From NCBI RefSeq assembly GCF_000337535.1, contig NZ_AOIP01000012.1:1-64000 (forward strand): a DNA stretch of 64,000 bases. The letters are read 5' to 3'. Below the pieces are notes generated by a model. That model was given only the letters and a program-made list of their open reading frames with translations, did no database searches and was not told the DNA's origin. Positions 51,377-60,150 of the stretch are shown here, in pieces. Made by a program: the position numbers and the translations under genes. Origin of the DNA: Natrialba aegyptia DSM 13077. Lineage in GTDB: Archaea; Halobacteriota; Halobacteria; Halobacteriales; Natrialbaceae. Each line of letters opens with the position of its first letter. The first letter of the stretch is position 1.

Positions 51377-52552
51377 TTACTCCGGTTCGGTCGTTGCTGC
51401 CCCGTCGAGTGCGATCGTTCCACCGGCGGACACGCCACGGGTGGCGGGCGGCTTTGACGGGGAGTCCGGGTCTGACGGGTCTGACGGAGCCGACGGCTTG
51501 TCGGGTGTTTGCACGATCTTTCGCGTCGGCGTCACAACGACGACGAAGTGCTGTGTCGTCTCGGCTCGCCGGTCGTCGAGTTCAGCGCGAACGATCACGT
51601 CGAGGGCGGTGACCGCCTGGGCGTTCCCGGTCGGTTCAAACGCCGCATACGACGACGAGATCGCAGTGTGTTCAGCGAGTGCCATCGGTCCGTCGTGAAT
51701 GTGTCCCGTCGCGGATCTGGACGGCGTCGGTTCGATGGCGATCGTTCCCGCGGCGATCGGTTCGAAGTCGGAAGCGAACTCGGGTCGGACGAGGAGCGAG
51801 ACGGAGATTTCCGTGCCGGTCTCGATGTCAGCACCGTCGTCGTACGTGATCGTGATCGGCAACTCGCCGCCCGCGAAGTACATCGCGTCGATCCCGCCGG
51901 CGTCACCGTCGACGACGAACTGCTCGGAAAGCGTCTCGGCGGCGACGGTAAAGCCGGCGTCCCGCGAGACGATCACGGTGATCGTGTCGGTCGCCGTGGC
52001 AACCGTTCCGTACGTCTGTGATTCGACCGTCACCGCGATCTCGACGGTCGTTTCTGCTCGCTCGTACCGCTCGGTCGGCGCGAACTCCGCGTAGTCCGCG
52101 GAAACCGCTGAATGGTCGGCGAGATCGATCCCGCTCCGGTCGAACCCGTCCGAACGAAGGGTTCGGGAGATGACGCCGCTGGGCGTCGCGCCGACGTTGA
52201 TCGTGCCCGAGGCCAGCGGCTCGCTCTCGTCGGCGAACGTCGGTCTCACGCCGATCGTAACGTCGAACTCGCTTTCGTTTCGTGCGACGCGATTGAACCG
52301 CTCGTAGGCGATCCGCAGCTCGATCGTCTCACCGGGAATGCGTATCGGCTCGCTGTCGCCTCCGTGCGTGGTGGCGACGACGTCGGCAGGAGAGACGGTC
52401 GCGTCGACGGTAACGGCAGGGTCGTCCTCGCTCCCGCGGCTGTGCAGCACGTACCCGAGTCCAACGCTCCCGGTCGCGCCGATCCCGAGCAGCCCGAGAA
52501 GCGCCGCTCGGCGAGAGATGTCGTACTCCGTCGGCGGCGTGTTGTCGGTCAT
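51377..52552 (-). CDS. Exported protein with two tandem copies of the shared beta domain
   Basis: A 391-aa secreted protein. The signal region SRRAALLGLLGIGATGSVGLGY is followed by SEDDPAVT, echoing the (D/E)(D/E)PAFA motif of its neighbours. The mature part has two related ~150-residue units. Unit 1 contains PLASGTINVGATPSG, DLADHSAVSADYAEFAPTER and TTVEIAVTVESQTYGTVATA. Unit 2 contains PIAAGTIAIEPTPSR, ALAEHTAISSSYAAFEPTGN and ALDVIVRAELDDRRAET. It ends 6 nt before the GLUG-protein gene. Unknown function, probably a structural surface or fibre protein. Confidence 0.82.
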   Translation of the reverse strand: MTDNTPPTEYDISRRAALLGLLGIGATGSVGLGYVLHSRGSEDDPAVTVDATVSPADVVATTHGGDSEPIRIPGETIELRIAYERFNRVARNESEFDVTIGVRPTFADESEPLASGTINVGATPSGVISRTLRSDGFDRSGIDLADHSAVSADYAEFAPTERYERAETTVEIAVTVESQTYGTVATATDTITVIVSRDAGFTVAAETLSEQFVVDGDAGGIDAMYFAGGELPITITYDDGADIETGTEISVSLLVRPEFASDFEPIAAGTIAIEPTPSRSATGHIHDGPMALAEHTAISSSYAAFEPTGNAQAVTALDVIVRAELDDRRAETTQHFVVVVTPTRKIVQTPDKPSAPSDPSDPDSPSKPPATRGVSAGGTIALDGAATTEPE

Positions 52553-52591
52553 TCTATTTCGAACGCTGGTTCGCTATCCTGTGATGGCGGC

Positions 52592-53290
52592 TCAGTCGGT
52601 CGTCTGCGGGGCGTTCTCGGCTTCACCGCCGAGGACGATGTGCCCCCCAACCGCGATTTCGATGTCGTCCTCGTCGATGGTCGTCACCGTGACATCGAGT
52701 TGCACGGTGGCCTCGCTGGAAACGGTGTCATAGCTGGTCGCGGCGACCGCTAACGTGAACTCCAACGTCGTCGTCGCCGACTCGCCGACGCCGTCGGCGG
52801 GCTCGAAGTCCCCGAGTTCGATCTGGCTGTGGTCGTCGATCAGGATGCTGGAGACGCCCAAATCGCCGTCTAACGAGGAGACGATCTCGTCGCTCGGGAG
52901 GGCACCAGCATCGATCGTGGTTTCGAAAATCGTCTCTTCGCTCGCGCCGAGGTCTGCGGAGGCGAGCCCGAGGGTAACGTCGAACTCGTCGACGCCGTCC
53001 CCGACCTGGCTCTCCTGGAAATTGATGTATTCGAACGCGATTTCGGTCTGGCTGCCGTCGATAGCCACGGACGCAACGTTGCCGTCGACGGTGGCAATCG
53101 TGATTCCCTCACCGGTGAGTTGCAGGTCACTGAACGCGAACGCTGGCTCGTCCGTGGCAAAGAACGTTCGGTAGCCGAACAACCCGCCGCTTGCGATCCC
53201 CGCAGCACCGAGTACGGCCGTCCGTCGATTCAAGAGCGCGATACCACGGTCACGATTATCCTCATCCGCCCCAAATATGTCATCTGTCAT
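52592..53290 (-). CDS. Exported single-domain protein, first gene of the signal-peptidase operon
   Basis: A 232-aa secreted protein. The signal (residues 21-52) is NRRTAVLGAAGIASGGLFGY followed by TDEPAFA|FSD, a cleavage context like SipW-dependent TasA/CalY proteins, whose mature chains begin near F-S-D. The mature domain has IAFEYINFQESQVGDGVDEFDVTLG, TTIDAGALPSDEIVSSL, DDHSQIELGDFEPADGVGES and TTLEFTLAVAATSYDTV. ATG 53290 is chosen because a TATA box (53312-53321) lies 22-31 bp upstream; an upstream in-frame ATG would precede the transcript start. Confidence 0.83.
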   Translation of the reverse strand: MTDDIFGADEDNRDRGIALLNRRTAVLGAAGIASGGLFGYRTFFATDEPAFAFSDLQLTGEGITIATVDGNVASVAIDGSQTEIAFEYINFQESQVGDGVDEFDVTLGLASADLGASEETIFETTIDAGALPSDEIVSSLDGDLGVSSILIDDHSQIELGDFEPADGVGESATTTLEFTLAVAATSYDTVSSEATVQLDVTVTTIDEDDIEIAVGGHIVLGGEAENAPQTTD

Positions 53291-53311
53291 GATACTACCG
53301 ACTACGACACA

Positions 53312-53321
53312 GTATATATGG
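53312..53321 (-). promoter_or_regulatory. TATA box of the surface-protein/signal-peptidase operon
   Basis: Minus-strand ccatatatac lies 22-31 bp before ATG 53290. This predicts a leaderless operon mRNA covering 53290 to 49117. Confidence 0.65.
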
Positions 53322-53607
53322 ATTAGAAGTTGTCTCACGAATCGAGAACATGTAGAATCGTTACTACCATGTGGTGATCACTGCACAGCACTCGGCGCGA
53401 GCCGAGTCCGTGCCGAGAGACGGTCTCCGCCCGGACGGCGATGATCACGACCGGCCGTGGTATCCGTACCAATACCGGCCTCGTCAATACCAGTCTCGCC
53501 GCCACCACCACCATCATTTCCCGCCCGTCGAAACGACGGGACGGGACCGGGTCGAACGCACAGGTCGACACGGAGACGAGCAGAAGCCGCGACACGCGAG
53601 AACAGCG
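53322..53607. other. Intergenic region with a GNRA hairpin, no supported gene
   Basis: A perfect 7-bp hairpin with a GCGA loop (actcggc/gccgagt, 53390-53407) lies about 200 nt past the permease stop. Short open frames on both strands lack conserved or haloarchaeal composition. Confidence 0.4.
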
Positions 53608-55194
53608 TCAGCCTTCGGTCTGCGACTCAGTGCCGCCGATCCAGCGGTCCCAGAACGTGTTGAACTCGGTTTCGTCCTCGGTCAGCCGATCGAGTTCAGC
53701 GAGGCCGCGTTCGGTACGGGTTCCCGGAATCGTGTTGTCGAGGACGAGCGCGGCGAGGCCGCCGATGGCCATGCCGGTCGAGCCGATAATGTAGATCGTA
53801 TCGACGACGGCGATGGCCGCCCCCTCGATGACGGGGACGAGGACGGTGCCGGCGATGGCGTCAGCGCCGAGCAGCGGGTCGATCGCGCCGGCGAGGCCGA
53901 CGGCCTCGCGGAAGGCGAGCGTGCTCTCGAAGTTGCCCATGTACGACGGAATCGCGAGGCCGACGAAGAGGGCGAAGCCGACGATGAAGACGTTGCGCGA
54001 GGAGTCGAGGTCGACGTGTTTGAGGTTCCCGATGCCGACGGCGACGATCTGGGCGAACATGGCGATGAAGAGGCCGCCGATGATGGGGTCGGGAATGGTC
54101 GCGATGAGCTGGCCGAAGTAGCCGATAAAGCCGACGAGCAGCATGATAACCGCCCCGAACTGGACGACGTAGCGCGAGGCGACGCCGGTCAATCCGATCG
54201 CGCCGATGTTCTCGGAGTAAGAGGTCGAGCCGCCGGTGCCCATGATGCCCGAGAAGACGTTCATCAGACCTTCCATACCGATGCCGTGGTTGATTCGCTT
54301 TTCGCTGGGGGCGGCGGCACCGGTCAGGTTCGCGACGGCGTAGTAGTCGCCGATGCTTTCGACGATCGAAGCGAGCACGCCGGCGAACATGCCGACGACG
54401 AACGCGGTCGTGACCTCCGGGGAGCCCCACTGGAACGGCCGGATCGGCAGGATGAGCGACGTATTGGTAACATCGCCCAGCGGGACGAAGCCGGGGTGGC
54501 CGCTGCTGAGGACGCCTGTCGCCGACAGCACCGCGGCGACGATCCAGGAGATGCCGATTGCCAGGATGACCGGATACAGTCTGAACGCCCGGTGTTTGAG
54601 ATCGAGGTACTGCGAGAACAGCAGGATGAGTCCGAGCGTGAGCCCGAGGAGCCACCAACTCTGCTCCGGCGACGTGATCTGGTCGGCATCGAACAGCGCC
54701 AGCCCGATCAGGGCGATGGTGGGCGCGATGGCGACCGGCGAGAGGTACCGCTGGAGTTTCCCGACCAGGCCGAAGTACCCCATCGCGACCTGGACGACCG
54801 CGGCGAGGATGATCGCCCCCTGTAACTGCACCAGTGCGGCCTGCCAGTCCCCGCCCGCGCCGCCGGCGGTGACGACGCCGATAATGGCGAGCGCGGGTGC
54901 GAGCATCGAGAACGGCGCGCCCTGGACGATCGGGTACCGGTTGCCGAACGTCGTCTGGGCGAGCGTCGCGATTCCCGAGACGACGAAGAAGGTCCCGATG
55001 AACTGCGGCCACAGTGGATCCGGCATCCCCATTGCATCCGCCAGAAACAGCGGCACGGCGATGTTCGCGCCGACCATCGTCAGATAGTGCTGGACGCCGA
55101 GCACGGCCGACTCGCCGAACGGCGGCTGGTCGTCGATACCGTACTCGATGTCGTCCGCGCCCGCGTTCCCCCCTGCTGTGTCTTCCCCCGTCAT
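53608..55194 (-). CDS. NCS2-family nucleobase (uracil/xanthine) permease
   Basis: A 528-aa transporter with about 14 helices. NCS2 signatures are GVQHYLTMVGANIAVPLFLADAMG, IVQGAPFSMLAPALAII, YFGLVGKLQRYLSPVAIAPTIALIGLALFDAD, VESIGDYYAVANLTGAAAPSEKRINHGIGMEGLMNVFSGIMGTGGSTSYSENIGAIGLTGVASR and PDPIIGGLFIAMFAQIVAVG. It imports a purine or pyrimidine base with a cation. ATG 55194 is preferred over an upstream start because the extension lacks family similarity. It is monocistronic. Confidence 0.94.
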   Translation of the reverse strand: MTGEDTAGGNAGADDIEYGIDDQPPFGESAVLGVQHYLTMVGANIAVPLFLADAMGMPDPLWPQFIGTFFVVSGIATLAQTTFGNRYPIVQGAPFSMLAPALAIIGVVTAGGAGGDWQAALVQLQGAIILAAVVQVAMGYFGLVGKLQRYLSPVAIAPTIALIGLALFDADQITSPEQSWWLLGLTLGLILLFSQYLDLKHRAFRLYPVILAIGISWIVAAVLSATGVLSSGHPGFVPLGDVTNTSLILPIRPFQWGSPEVTTAFVVGMFAGVLASIVESIGDYYAVANLTGAAAPSEKRINHGIGMEGLMNVFSGIMGTGGSTSYSENIGAIGLTGVASRYVVQFGAVIMLLVGFIGYFGQLIATIPDPIIGGLFIAMFAQIVAVGIGNLKHVDLDSSRNVFIVGFALFVGLAIPSYMGNFESTLAFREAVGLAGAIDPLLGADAIAGTVLVPVIEGAAIAVVDTIYIIGSTGMAIGGLAALVLDNTIPGTRTERGLAELDRLTEDETEFNTFWDRWIGGTESQTEG

Positions 55195-55289
55195 CGTGAA
55201 CTCACCGGATAACGCGCGAGCGCGCTCAAAGACGTGTTGATGTTCGCGCTTCGCCGTACCGATTGTTGTCACTAATCAGATGGATGCAG

Positions 55290-55502
55290 CTACTCGACGC
55301 CGTCATCGGAACGGTCGGGGTGGCCGTCCTGTTCGTACTCTCGCAACACCGACGTGATCGTCCGCGAGACCTCTTCGAGCGCGACGGCGTTCGTCTTCCG
55401 AAGGTCGCCCTCCTGGGCCGCATCGAGGTGGCGAAGCGCCTCGCGCAGGTGATCGCCGATCTCGGTCTCGGTTGCGGTCTCGCTGTCGTGGTCGTCTGTC
55501 AT
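55290..55502 (-). CDS. Small acidic helical protein
   Basis: A 70-aa protein, MTDDHDSETATETEIGDHLR..., dominated by amphipathic helix (EALRHLDAAQEGDLRKTNAVALEEVSRTITSVLREYEQDG). It resembles many short haloarchaeal regulators/hypotheticals without a named domain. It lies between the permease and the divergent cobyrinate synthase gene. The first in-frame ATG at 55502 is used; a very long upstream frame is the shadow of cbiA. Confidence 0.62.
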   Translation of the reverse strand: MTDDHDSETATETEIGDHLREALRHLDAAQEGDLRKTNAVALEEVSRTITSVLREYEQDGHPDRSDDGVE

Positions 55503-55751
55503 AGTCGCACCCGGACAACCTTGTAACCGATTCAGGCCGTTAAGTTCGTCGGCGGTACCGGCGTGCCACGTCGCTTGAGCGACCGATCGCCGTCGAATCG
55601 CCCCTCCCACCGACGAGTTCAAGTGAAGTTGCGCGAAGACAACCACAATGGCAGACCGTCGTTCGCGACCGAGCGGAAACGTGGCGTACAGCAGCACCCG
55701 TGCAAGACGGAACCGAGGACGGAGCCGGGACCGGGGCCGGAGACGAGTTCG

Positions 55752-57152
55752 ATGAAGGGAATCGTGCTCGGCGGCGTCAGCTCCGGCGTCGGCAAGACGG
55801 TCGCGACGCTGGCGACGATACAGGCGCTCTCGGATGCGGGCCGCGAGGTGCAGCCGGCGAAGGCGGGGCCGGACTTCATCGATCCGAGCCACCACGAGGC
55901 GATCGCGGGTCGCCCCTCGCGAACGCTCGACCTGTGGCTCTGCGGGGCCGACGGACTCGAACGGAACTACGCTCGCGCCGGGACCGCCGACGGCGCACGC
56001 GCCGGCACCGCAGCCGCCACCACCTCGACGGCGCAACCGGACATCTGCGTCGTCGAGGGCGTAATGGGGCTGTACGACGGCGACGCCTCGAGTTCGGCGA
56101 TGGTCGCCGCTGAACTCGATCTGCCGGTCGTTCTCGTCGTCGACGCCAAGGCGGGCATGGAGAGCGTGGCGGCGACCGCGCTCGGCTTTCGAGAGTACGC
56201 CGCGGAAATCGGCCGCGACGTCGACGTGGCGGGAATCATCGCCCAGCGCGCACACGGCGGCCGTCACGAACGAGGGATCCGGGAGGCGCTGCCGGACGAC
56301 CTCGAGTTCTTCGGGCGGATTCCGCCGAACGAGGCCCTCGAAATTCCCGATCGGCACCTCGGGCTCGAGATGGGGTCGGAGTCGGCGCTCCCGCGCGCGG
56401 CGCTCCGGGAGGCCGCCGAGACCCTGGAGACCGACCGGTTGCTCGCGGCCGCCCGCGAACCGTCCGCACCCGATCGCGAGCGCGCTGCTCCGGACCCCGT
56501 CGAGACGACGGTCGCCGTGGCCAGCGATCGGGCGTTTTGCTTTCGGTACCCCGCGACGATCGAACGCCTCCGCGAGCGCGCCGAACTCGTGACGTTCTCG
56601 CCCGTCGCCGGCGATCCCGTGCCGGACTGCGACGGCGTCTACCTCCCCGGCGGCTACCCCGAACTGTACGCTGCCGAACTCGAATCCGCGGGGACGCTCG
56701 CCGAACTCGGGACGCGGGCGAGCGAGGGACTCCCGGTCTTCGGCGAGTGCGGTGGCCTGATGGCGATGAGTCAGTCGCTGACCACGACTGGCGAAGACGA
56801 TGCCGAGCGAGAATCCGGGACCGGGACGACCCACGAAATGGCCGGCATCCTACCCGCGGACGTCACCATGCACGATCGCTACCAGTCGCTCGATCACGTC
56901 GAACTCGCGGCCGTCGACGACACGCTGACCGCCCGCGCTGGCGAGACGATCCGGGGCCACGAGTTCCACTACTCGAGCGCGACCGTCGATTCGGACGCGC
57001 GCTTCGCCTTCGAAACGGTCCGCGGGTCGGGGATCGACGGCGACCACGACGGGTTGATGGCGTACCACTCGCTCGGCACCTACGCACACGTCCATCCCGA
57101 GAGCGGCGCGTTCGATCGGTTCCTCGAGTTCGTCTCCGGCACCCGCGAGTAG
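55752..57152 (+). CDS. cbiA: Cobyrinic acid a,c-diamide synthase
   Basis: A 466-aa two-domain enzyme that amidates side chains a and c of cobyrinate with glutamine and ATP. The ATP-binding dethiobiotin-synthetase-like domain begins MKGIVLGGVSSGVGKTVATL and includes QPAKAGPDFIDPSHHEAIAG and VVEGVMGLYDGDASSSA. The C-terminal class I glutamine amidotransferase has the nucleophile Cys in VFGECGGLMAMS and the catalytic His in SLGTYAHVHPES. Start ATG 55752 sits at the P-loop as in the family. It joins CbiX as a second cobalamin gene in this window but is not operonic with it. Confidence 0.93.
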   Translation: MKGIVLGGVSSGVGKTVATLATIQALSDAGREVQPAKAGPDFIDPSHHEAIAGRPSRTLDLWLCGADGLERNYARAGTADGARAGTAAATTSTAQPDICVVEGVMGLYDGDASSSAMVAAELDLPVVLVVDAKAGMESVAATALGFREYAAEIGRDVDVAGIIAQRAHGGRHERGIREALPDDLEFFGRIPPNEALEIPDRHLGLEMGSESALPRAALREAAETLETDRLLAAAREPSAPDRERAAPDPVETTVAVASDRAFCFRYPATIERLRERAELVTFSPVAGDPVPDCDGVYLPGGYPELYAAELESAGTLAELGTRASEGLPVFGECGGLMAMSQSLTTTGEDDAERESGTGTTHEMAGILPADVTMHDRYQSLDHVELAAVDDTLTARAGETIRGHEFHYSSATVDSDARFAFETVRGSGIDGDHDGLMAYHSLGTYAHVHPESGAFDRFLEFVSGTRE

Positions 57153-57346
57153 GCGAGTACAGCACTCGCCGGCCGGTTTCGTCCCGCCGTTGCCGCGCTG
57201 AACTCGGCGGTTCCGGTCACCGGTTCGCAGCGGCGACTATCACGACCGCGACACCGGTGGCGGAGAGTACTCCCCGGATCGGCCAAAACGGGTGCACACG
57301 CAAGGGCAATTACCACAGCGCTGTTTCTCGTGTATTGTTCCAGATA

Positions 57347-58444
57347 ATGATAGATGGGACAGACAGCGGCGACGCCAGTAAACAGGTCGGCCGCAGCGAT
57401 GAGGCGCGCGTGCGGGAGAGAGTTGGAGACGGAGGCGAAAACGGAAACGGAAACGGAGATGGGATCGAGACGACGAATACCGGACGATGGCTCGTCACCG
57501 ATGGCGGCGAAGAGAGCAGCGAGACCGACGAGGGAGAGGACGAGAACAGCACCGCCGACGAGAGCGAGGCGGACGACGAGGATCAGGAGCAACCGAACGA
57601 GGCCGAAGACGGGGACGAGGAGGCCGGTGAAGAATCCGAGGCTGGCGGTGACGGTTCGGAGAGCGATGAGAGCGACGAAAGCGAAGGTAAAGGTGAGGAC
57701 GAGGAGCCGACCAGCGCCCACGTCGAGGACGCCGAAGACGTCTACGAGGGTGACGAGGCGAACGGCGTCCTCCACCTGGATCTCGACGGCCTGTTTCTCG
57801 ATTTGCTCGGGCTCGAGGTCAACCTGAACCCGGTCACGCTCGACGTGTCGGCCCGGCCGGGCGAGAACAACTTACTCGGCAATCTGCTTTCGAGCGTGAC
57901 CGGGCTGCTAGACGGTCCAGCGGCGCTGTTGGACAAGGTCACGTCGCTGGTCGAAAAGCCGGTGAACATGTTGCAGTCGGCGCTTGGAAAGCCGATAACC
58001 TGGCTGAAATCTGCTCCGGGTACCGCGCTCGACTGGCTCAAATCGCTCCCTGGGGCGCTGCTGGGAAAGGTGAAGACGTTGCTCGGCCGGCCTCAAGGCG
58101 GCGAGCAGGAACCCGAGGGCGACGAAGCGGAAGCCGAAGCCGAGGGTGAAGACGAGGACGCCGAGGCCGAAGACGGTACCAATGACTCCGACGCGGAAGA
58201 CGGCGAAAGCGACGATACCGAGTCGGATACCGGGCCGCTCGCCCCGATCACGAGTTCGCTTTCGTCGGCGGGAGACACGGCGAAACAGAAGGCGGTCGGG
58301 TTGCTTCCCGGGTTGCCGGTCGAGGAACTCATCGCGACGGTCGTTCGCGAGGTCATCAAGCAACTGGTCGAACAGGCGGAGACGGCTAGTGAGGAATCGA
58401 GCGGACAGGAGTCTTCGAACGCCGACGCACAGCCGGAGGCCTAA
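57347..58444 (+). CDS. Very acidic protein with conserved amphipathic centre, cluster gene 1
   Basis: A 365-aa protein. Residues ~1-135 are a Glu/Asp/Ser-rich, likely disordered arm (GENGNGNGDGIETTNTGRWL, then ESDESDESEGKGEDEEPTSA). A conserved-looking core (~140-250) reads GVLHLDLDGLFLDLLGLEVN, then LNPVTLDVSARPGENNLLGN, then LLSSVTGLLDG, with repeated amphipathic PITWLKSAPGTALDWLKSLPGALLGKV helices. A second acidic arm and a helical end (PVEELIATVVREVIKQLVEQAETA) follow. No enzyme motif and no signal peptide. The next ATG starts 2 nt after the stop. Function is unknown; possibly membrane-surface or self-assembling. Confidence 0.72.
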   Translation: MIDGTDSGDASKQVGRSDEARVRERVGDGGENGNGNGDGIETTNTGRWLVTDGGEESSETDEGEDENSTADESEADDEDQEQPNEAEDGDEEAGEESEAGGDGSESDESDESEGKGEDEEPTSAHVEDAEDVYEGDEANGVLHLDLDGLFLDLLGLEVNLNPVTLDVSARPGENNLLGNLLSSVTGLLDGPAALLDKVTSLVEKPVNMLQSALGKPITWLKSAPGTALDWLKSLPGALLGKVKTLLGRPQGGEQEPEGDEAEAEAEGEDEDAEAEDGTNDSDAEDGESDDTESDTGPLAPITSSLSSAGDTAKQKAVGLLPGLPVEELIATVVREVIKQLVEQAETASEESSGQESSNADAQPEA

Positions 58445-58446
58445 GT

Positions 58447-59049
58447 ATGAGTACTGAGACGGATTCAGAGTCAGATTCGGAGTCGGATTCGGACACAAAC
58501 ATGGACACGGACGCGAACGCGAACTCGAACTCGAACTCGGTAATGGAACGAATCGACTACGAGAAGATCGCCGAAAACATCGATCTTCATGAACTACTCG
58601 AGGGAACGCAGTGGGAGGACGAGATCGACGACGACAAACCGTTGGGAGAGGCGCTTGGCGCGTTACTTGGGGCGATTATCGGACGCAAGCTCGGTGCGAG
58701 TCTCGGGCGGACGATCGGTGAACTCTCACTCGAGGAAATTCTGAGCCGAAGCGAAGACGAGGAAGCGGACGAAGACGAAGGCGGTTCGGAGACGGACGAG
58801 GCGGAAGAGCAAGCAGTCGAAGGCGAGTCCGACACTGCGGATGCTGAAGACACCGATGACGCCGAGGAGAGTGACGGAAATGCAGAGAGCGGAGACGACG
58901 AGGAAACCGATGACGAGGAGACTGATGGAGATAACGGCGATTCGGACAACGACGAAAACGGAGACGGGGACACCGACACAAACGACTCGGACGAGACCAG
59001 TGACACCGAGAGTGACGACGGCGAAGACACCGACACAGAGGATGACTAA
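58447..59049 (+). CDS. Acidic glycine-zipper protein, cluster gene 2
   Basis: A 200-aa protein. A Ser/Asp repeat start (DSESDSESDSDTN, NANSNSNSV) precedes MERIDYEKIAENIDLHELLEGTQW. A glycine-zipper helix pair follows: GEALGALLGAIIGRKLGASLGRTIGEL (residues ~67-95). The rest (~105 residues) is nearly all Asp/Glu/Ser/Thr. Glycine zippers pack helices tightly and are common in pores and membrane-associated assemblies. An almost identical LGRTIG-type zipper recurs in the next gene. An internal ATG (MERIDYEK) is an alternative start. Confidence 0.68.
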   Translation: MSTETDSESDSESDSDTNMDTDANANSNSNSVMERIDYEKIAENIDLHELLEGTQWEDEIDDDKPLGEALGALLGAIIGRKLGASLGRTIGELSLEEILSRSEDEEADEDEGGSETDEAEEQAVEGESDTADAEDTDDAEESDGNAESGDDEETDDEETDGDNGDSDNDENGDGDTDTNDSDETSDTESDDGEDTDTEDD

Positions 59050-59142
59050 CCGCTCCCACCAGTCCCATCTCGATCCCTGCTCTCAGCCCCTGCAGCATCG
59101 ACACAACTACCGTCGACGCCGCCAGCGGCCCTGCCCCACGAA

Positions 59143-59151
59143 TCGAGGTGA
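59143..59151 (+). promoter_or_regulatory. Shine-Dalgarno-like site deciding the GTG start at 59157
   Basis: tcgaggtga lies 5 nt before GTG 59157 and matches the 16S 3' end complement; no ATG is available nearby. Confidence 0.5.
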
Positions 59152-59156
59152 GATCC

Positions 59157-60002
59157 GTGAGTGAGGACACCGGACTGCAGGAACTCGTCGCCGAGGAAGT
59201 CACCGACCAACTCGATGTCGCCGACCTCATCGACGGCGGCTCCATCGAGGACGGAATCGACGCCGGCGAAATCGGTGCCTCCGTCGGCCGCCAGTTCGGC
59301 GAGCGACTCGGACGAACCATCGGTGCCTCCGTCGGTGGCGAAATCCACGACACGCTTTCGAGTGCGTTCGAATCGGGGACGGATGCGGCCGACGGCGAAG
59401 GTGAAGAGGAAGAGGAAAACGGAGATGGGAACGGAGGCACAAAACCGACAGCCGACACCCTCACACTCAAACAACTCCTCGCTGAACTCGTCACGGCGAT
59501 TCGGACCGGATTCGTGACGGCGCTCGACGATAGCAACGCGCGCGACTCGGTCGAGTCCATCGCCCAGAACGTCACCGAGGGAACCAGTCTCGAGGGCGTT
59601 TTCGAGACGAGTTCAGAAACGGAGACGCAGGAGGAGGGGGCGGACGGTGAGGATGAGAGCGGTGCCGAGGCGGCTGAGACTGCTGATGCGGATGACCGAG
59701 ATGCCGATACCGAACTCGAGCAGGCACCGGAGGATCTAGAGAACCTTCGGCGGGAGACGTTGGTGGATTTCCTGGGCGTGATGTCGTATCAGGATCTCCA
59801 GTCCGTTGCCAAGGAAGTCGGCGTCAAGGCGAACCTCAGCCGCGAGGAGATGACGGACGAGATTATCGAGACGGTGGCTGCCGAGGAGGGCGACGGGGCG
59901 AATGGAGACGCGGATGAACGTGACTCTGGCGGTGGTGGGGAAGATGGTGGCGGTGGAGACGGTGGCGACGACACCGACGGGGAGAGTAGCGACTCCGAGT
60001 GA
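59157..60002 (+). CDS. Acidic glycine-zipper protein with SAP/Rho-N-like helix module, cluster gene 3
   Basis: A 281-aa protein starting at GTG after a GAGGTGA site. The N-terminus (LQELVAEEVTDQLDVADLID) leads to a glycine zipper GEIGASVGRQFGERLGRTIGASVGGEI (~40-66). A second helical block is LKQLLAELVTAIRTGFVTALDDS. Acidic linkers separate this from a C-terminal LRRETLVDFLGVMSYQDLQSVAKEVGVKANLSREEMTDEIIETV module (~200-245). Its two helices and turn resemble SAP or Rho-N domains, which bind nucleic acid. The end is Gly/Asp-rich. The function of the combination is unknown. Confidence 0.7.
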   Translation: MSEDTGLQELVAEEVTDQLDVADLIDGGSIEDGIDAGEIGASVGRQFGERLGRTIGASVGGEIHDTLSSAFESGTDAADGEGEEEEENGDGNGGTKPTADTLTLKQLLAELVTAIRTGFVTALDDSNARDSVESIAQNVTEGTSLEGVFETSSETETQEEGADGEDESGAEAAETADADDRDADTELEQAPEDLENLRRETLVDFLGVMSYQDLQSVAKEVGVKANLSREEMTDEIIETVAAEEGDGANGDADERDSGGGGEDGGGGDGGDDTDGESSDSE

Positions 60003-60150
60003 GTAATCGAGGCGGAAGAACGGCGGCGATGCCGGAGTCGCCGAGGTGCGTGCGTGGACGCCGGAGCGAAATCCAACCCCAACCCGGAACTGGCCGGGAA
60101 ACGTTCACGACGCTCGCACCCCAGTACCCCACACAGACCGGGTGAGAATC

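Noticed and set aside
53335-53595. An 86-codon minus-strand frame between the surface operon and the permease
   Set aside because: It has no haloarchaeal acidic bias and no recognisable motif, and it overlaps a hairpin.
53371-54825. A 484-codon open frame on the plus strand
   Set aside because: It is antisense to the NCS2 permease and has the Asp/Arg-rich composition of a shadow frame.
55290-56834. A 514-codon open frame on the minus strand
   Set aside because: All but its last 70 codons lie antisense to cbiA; only the small acidic protein at its end is kept.
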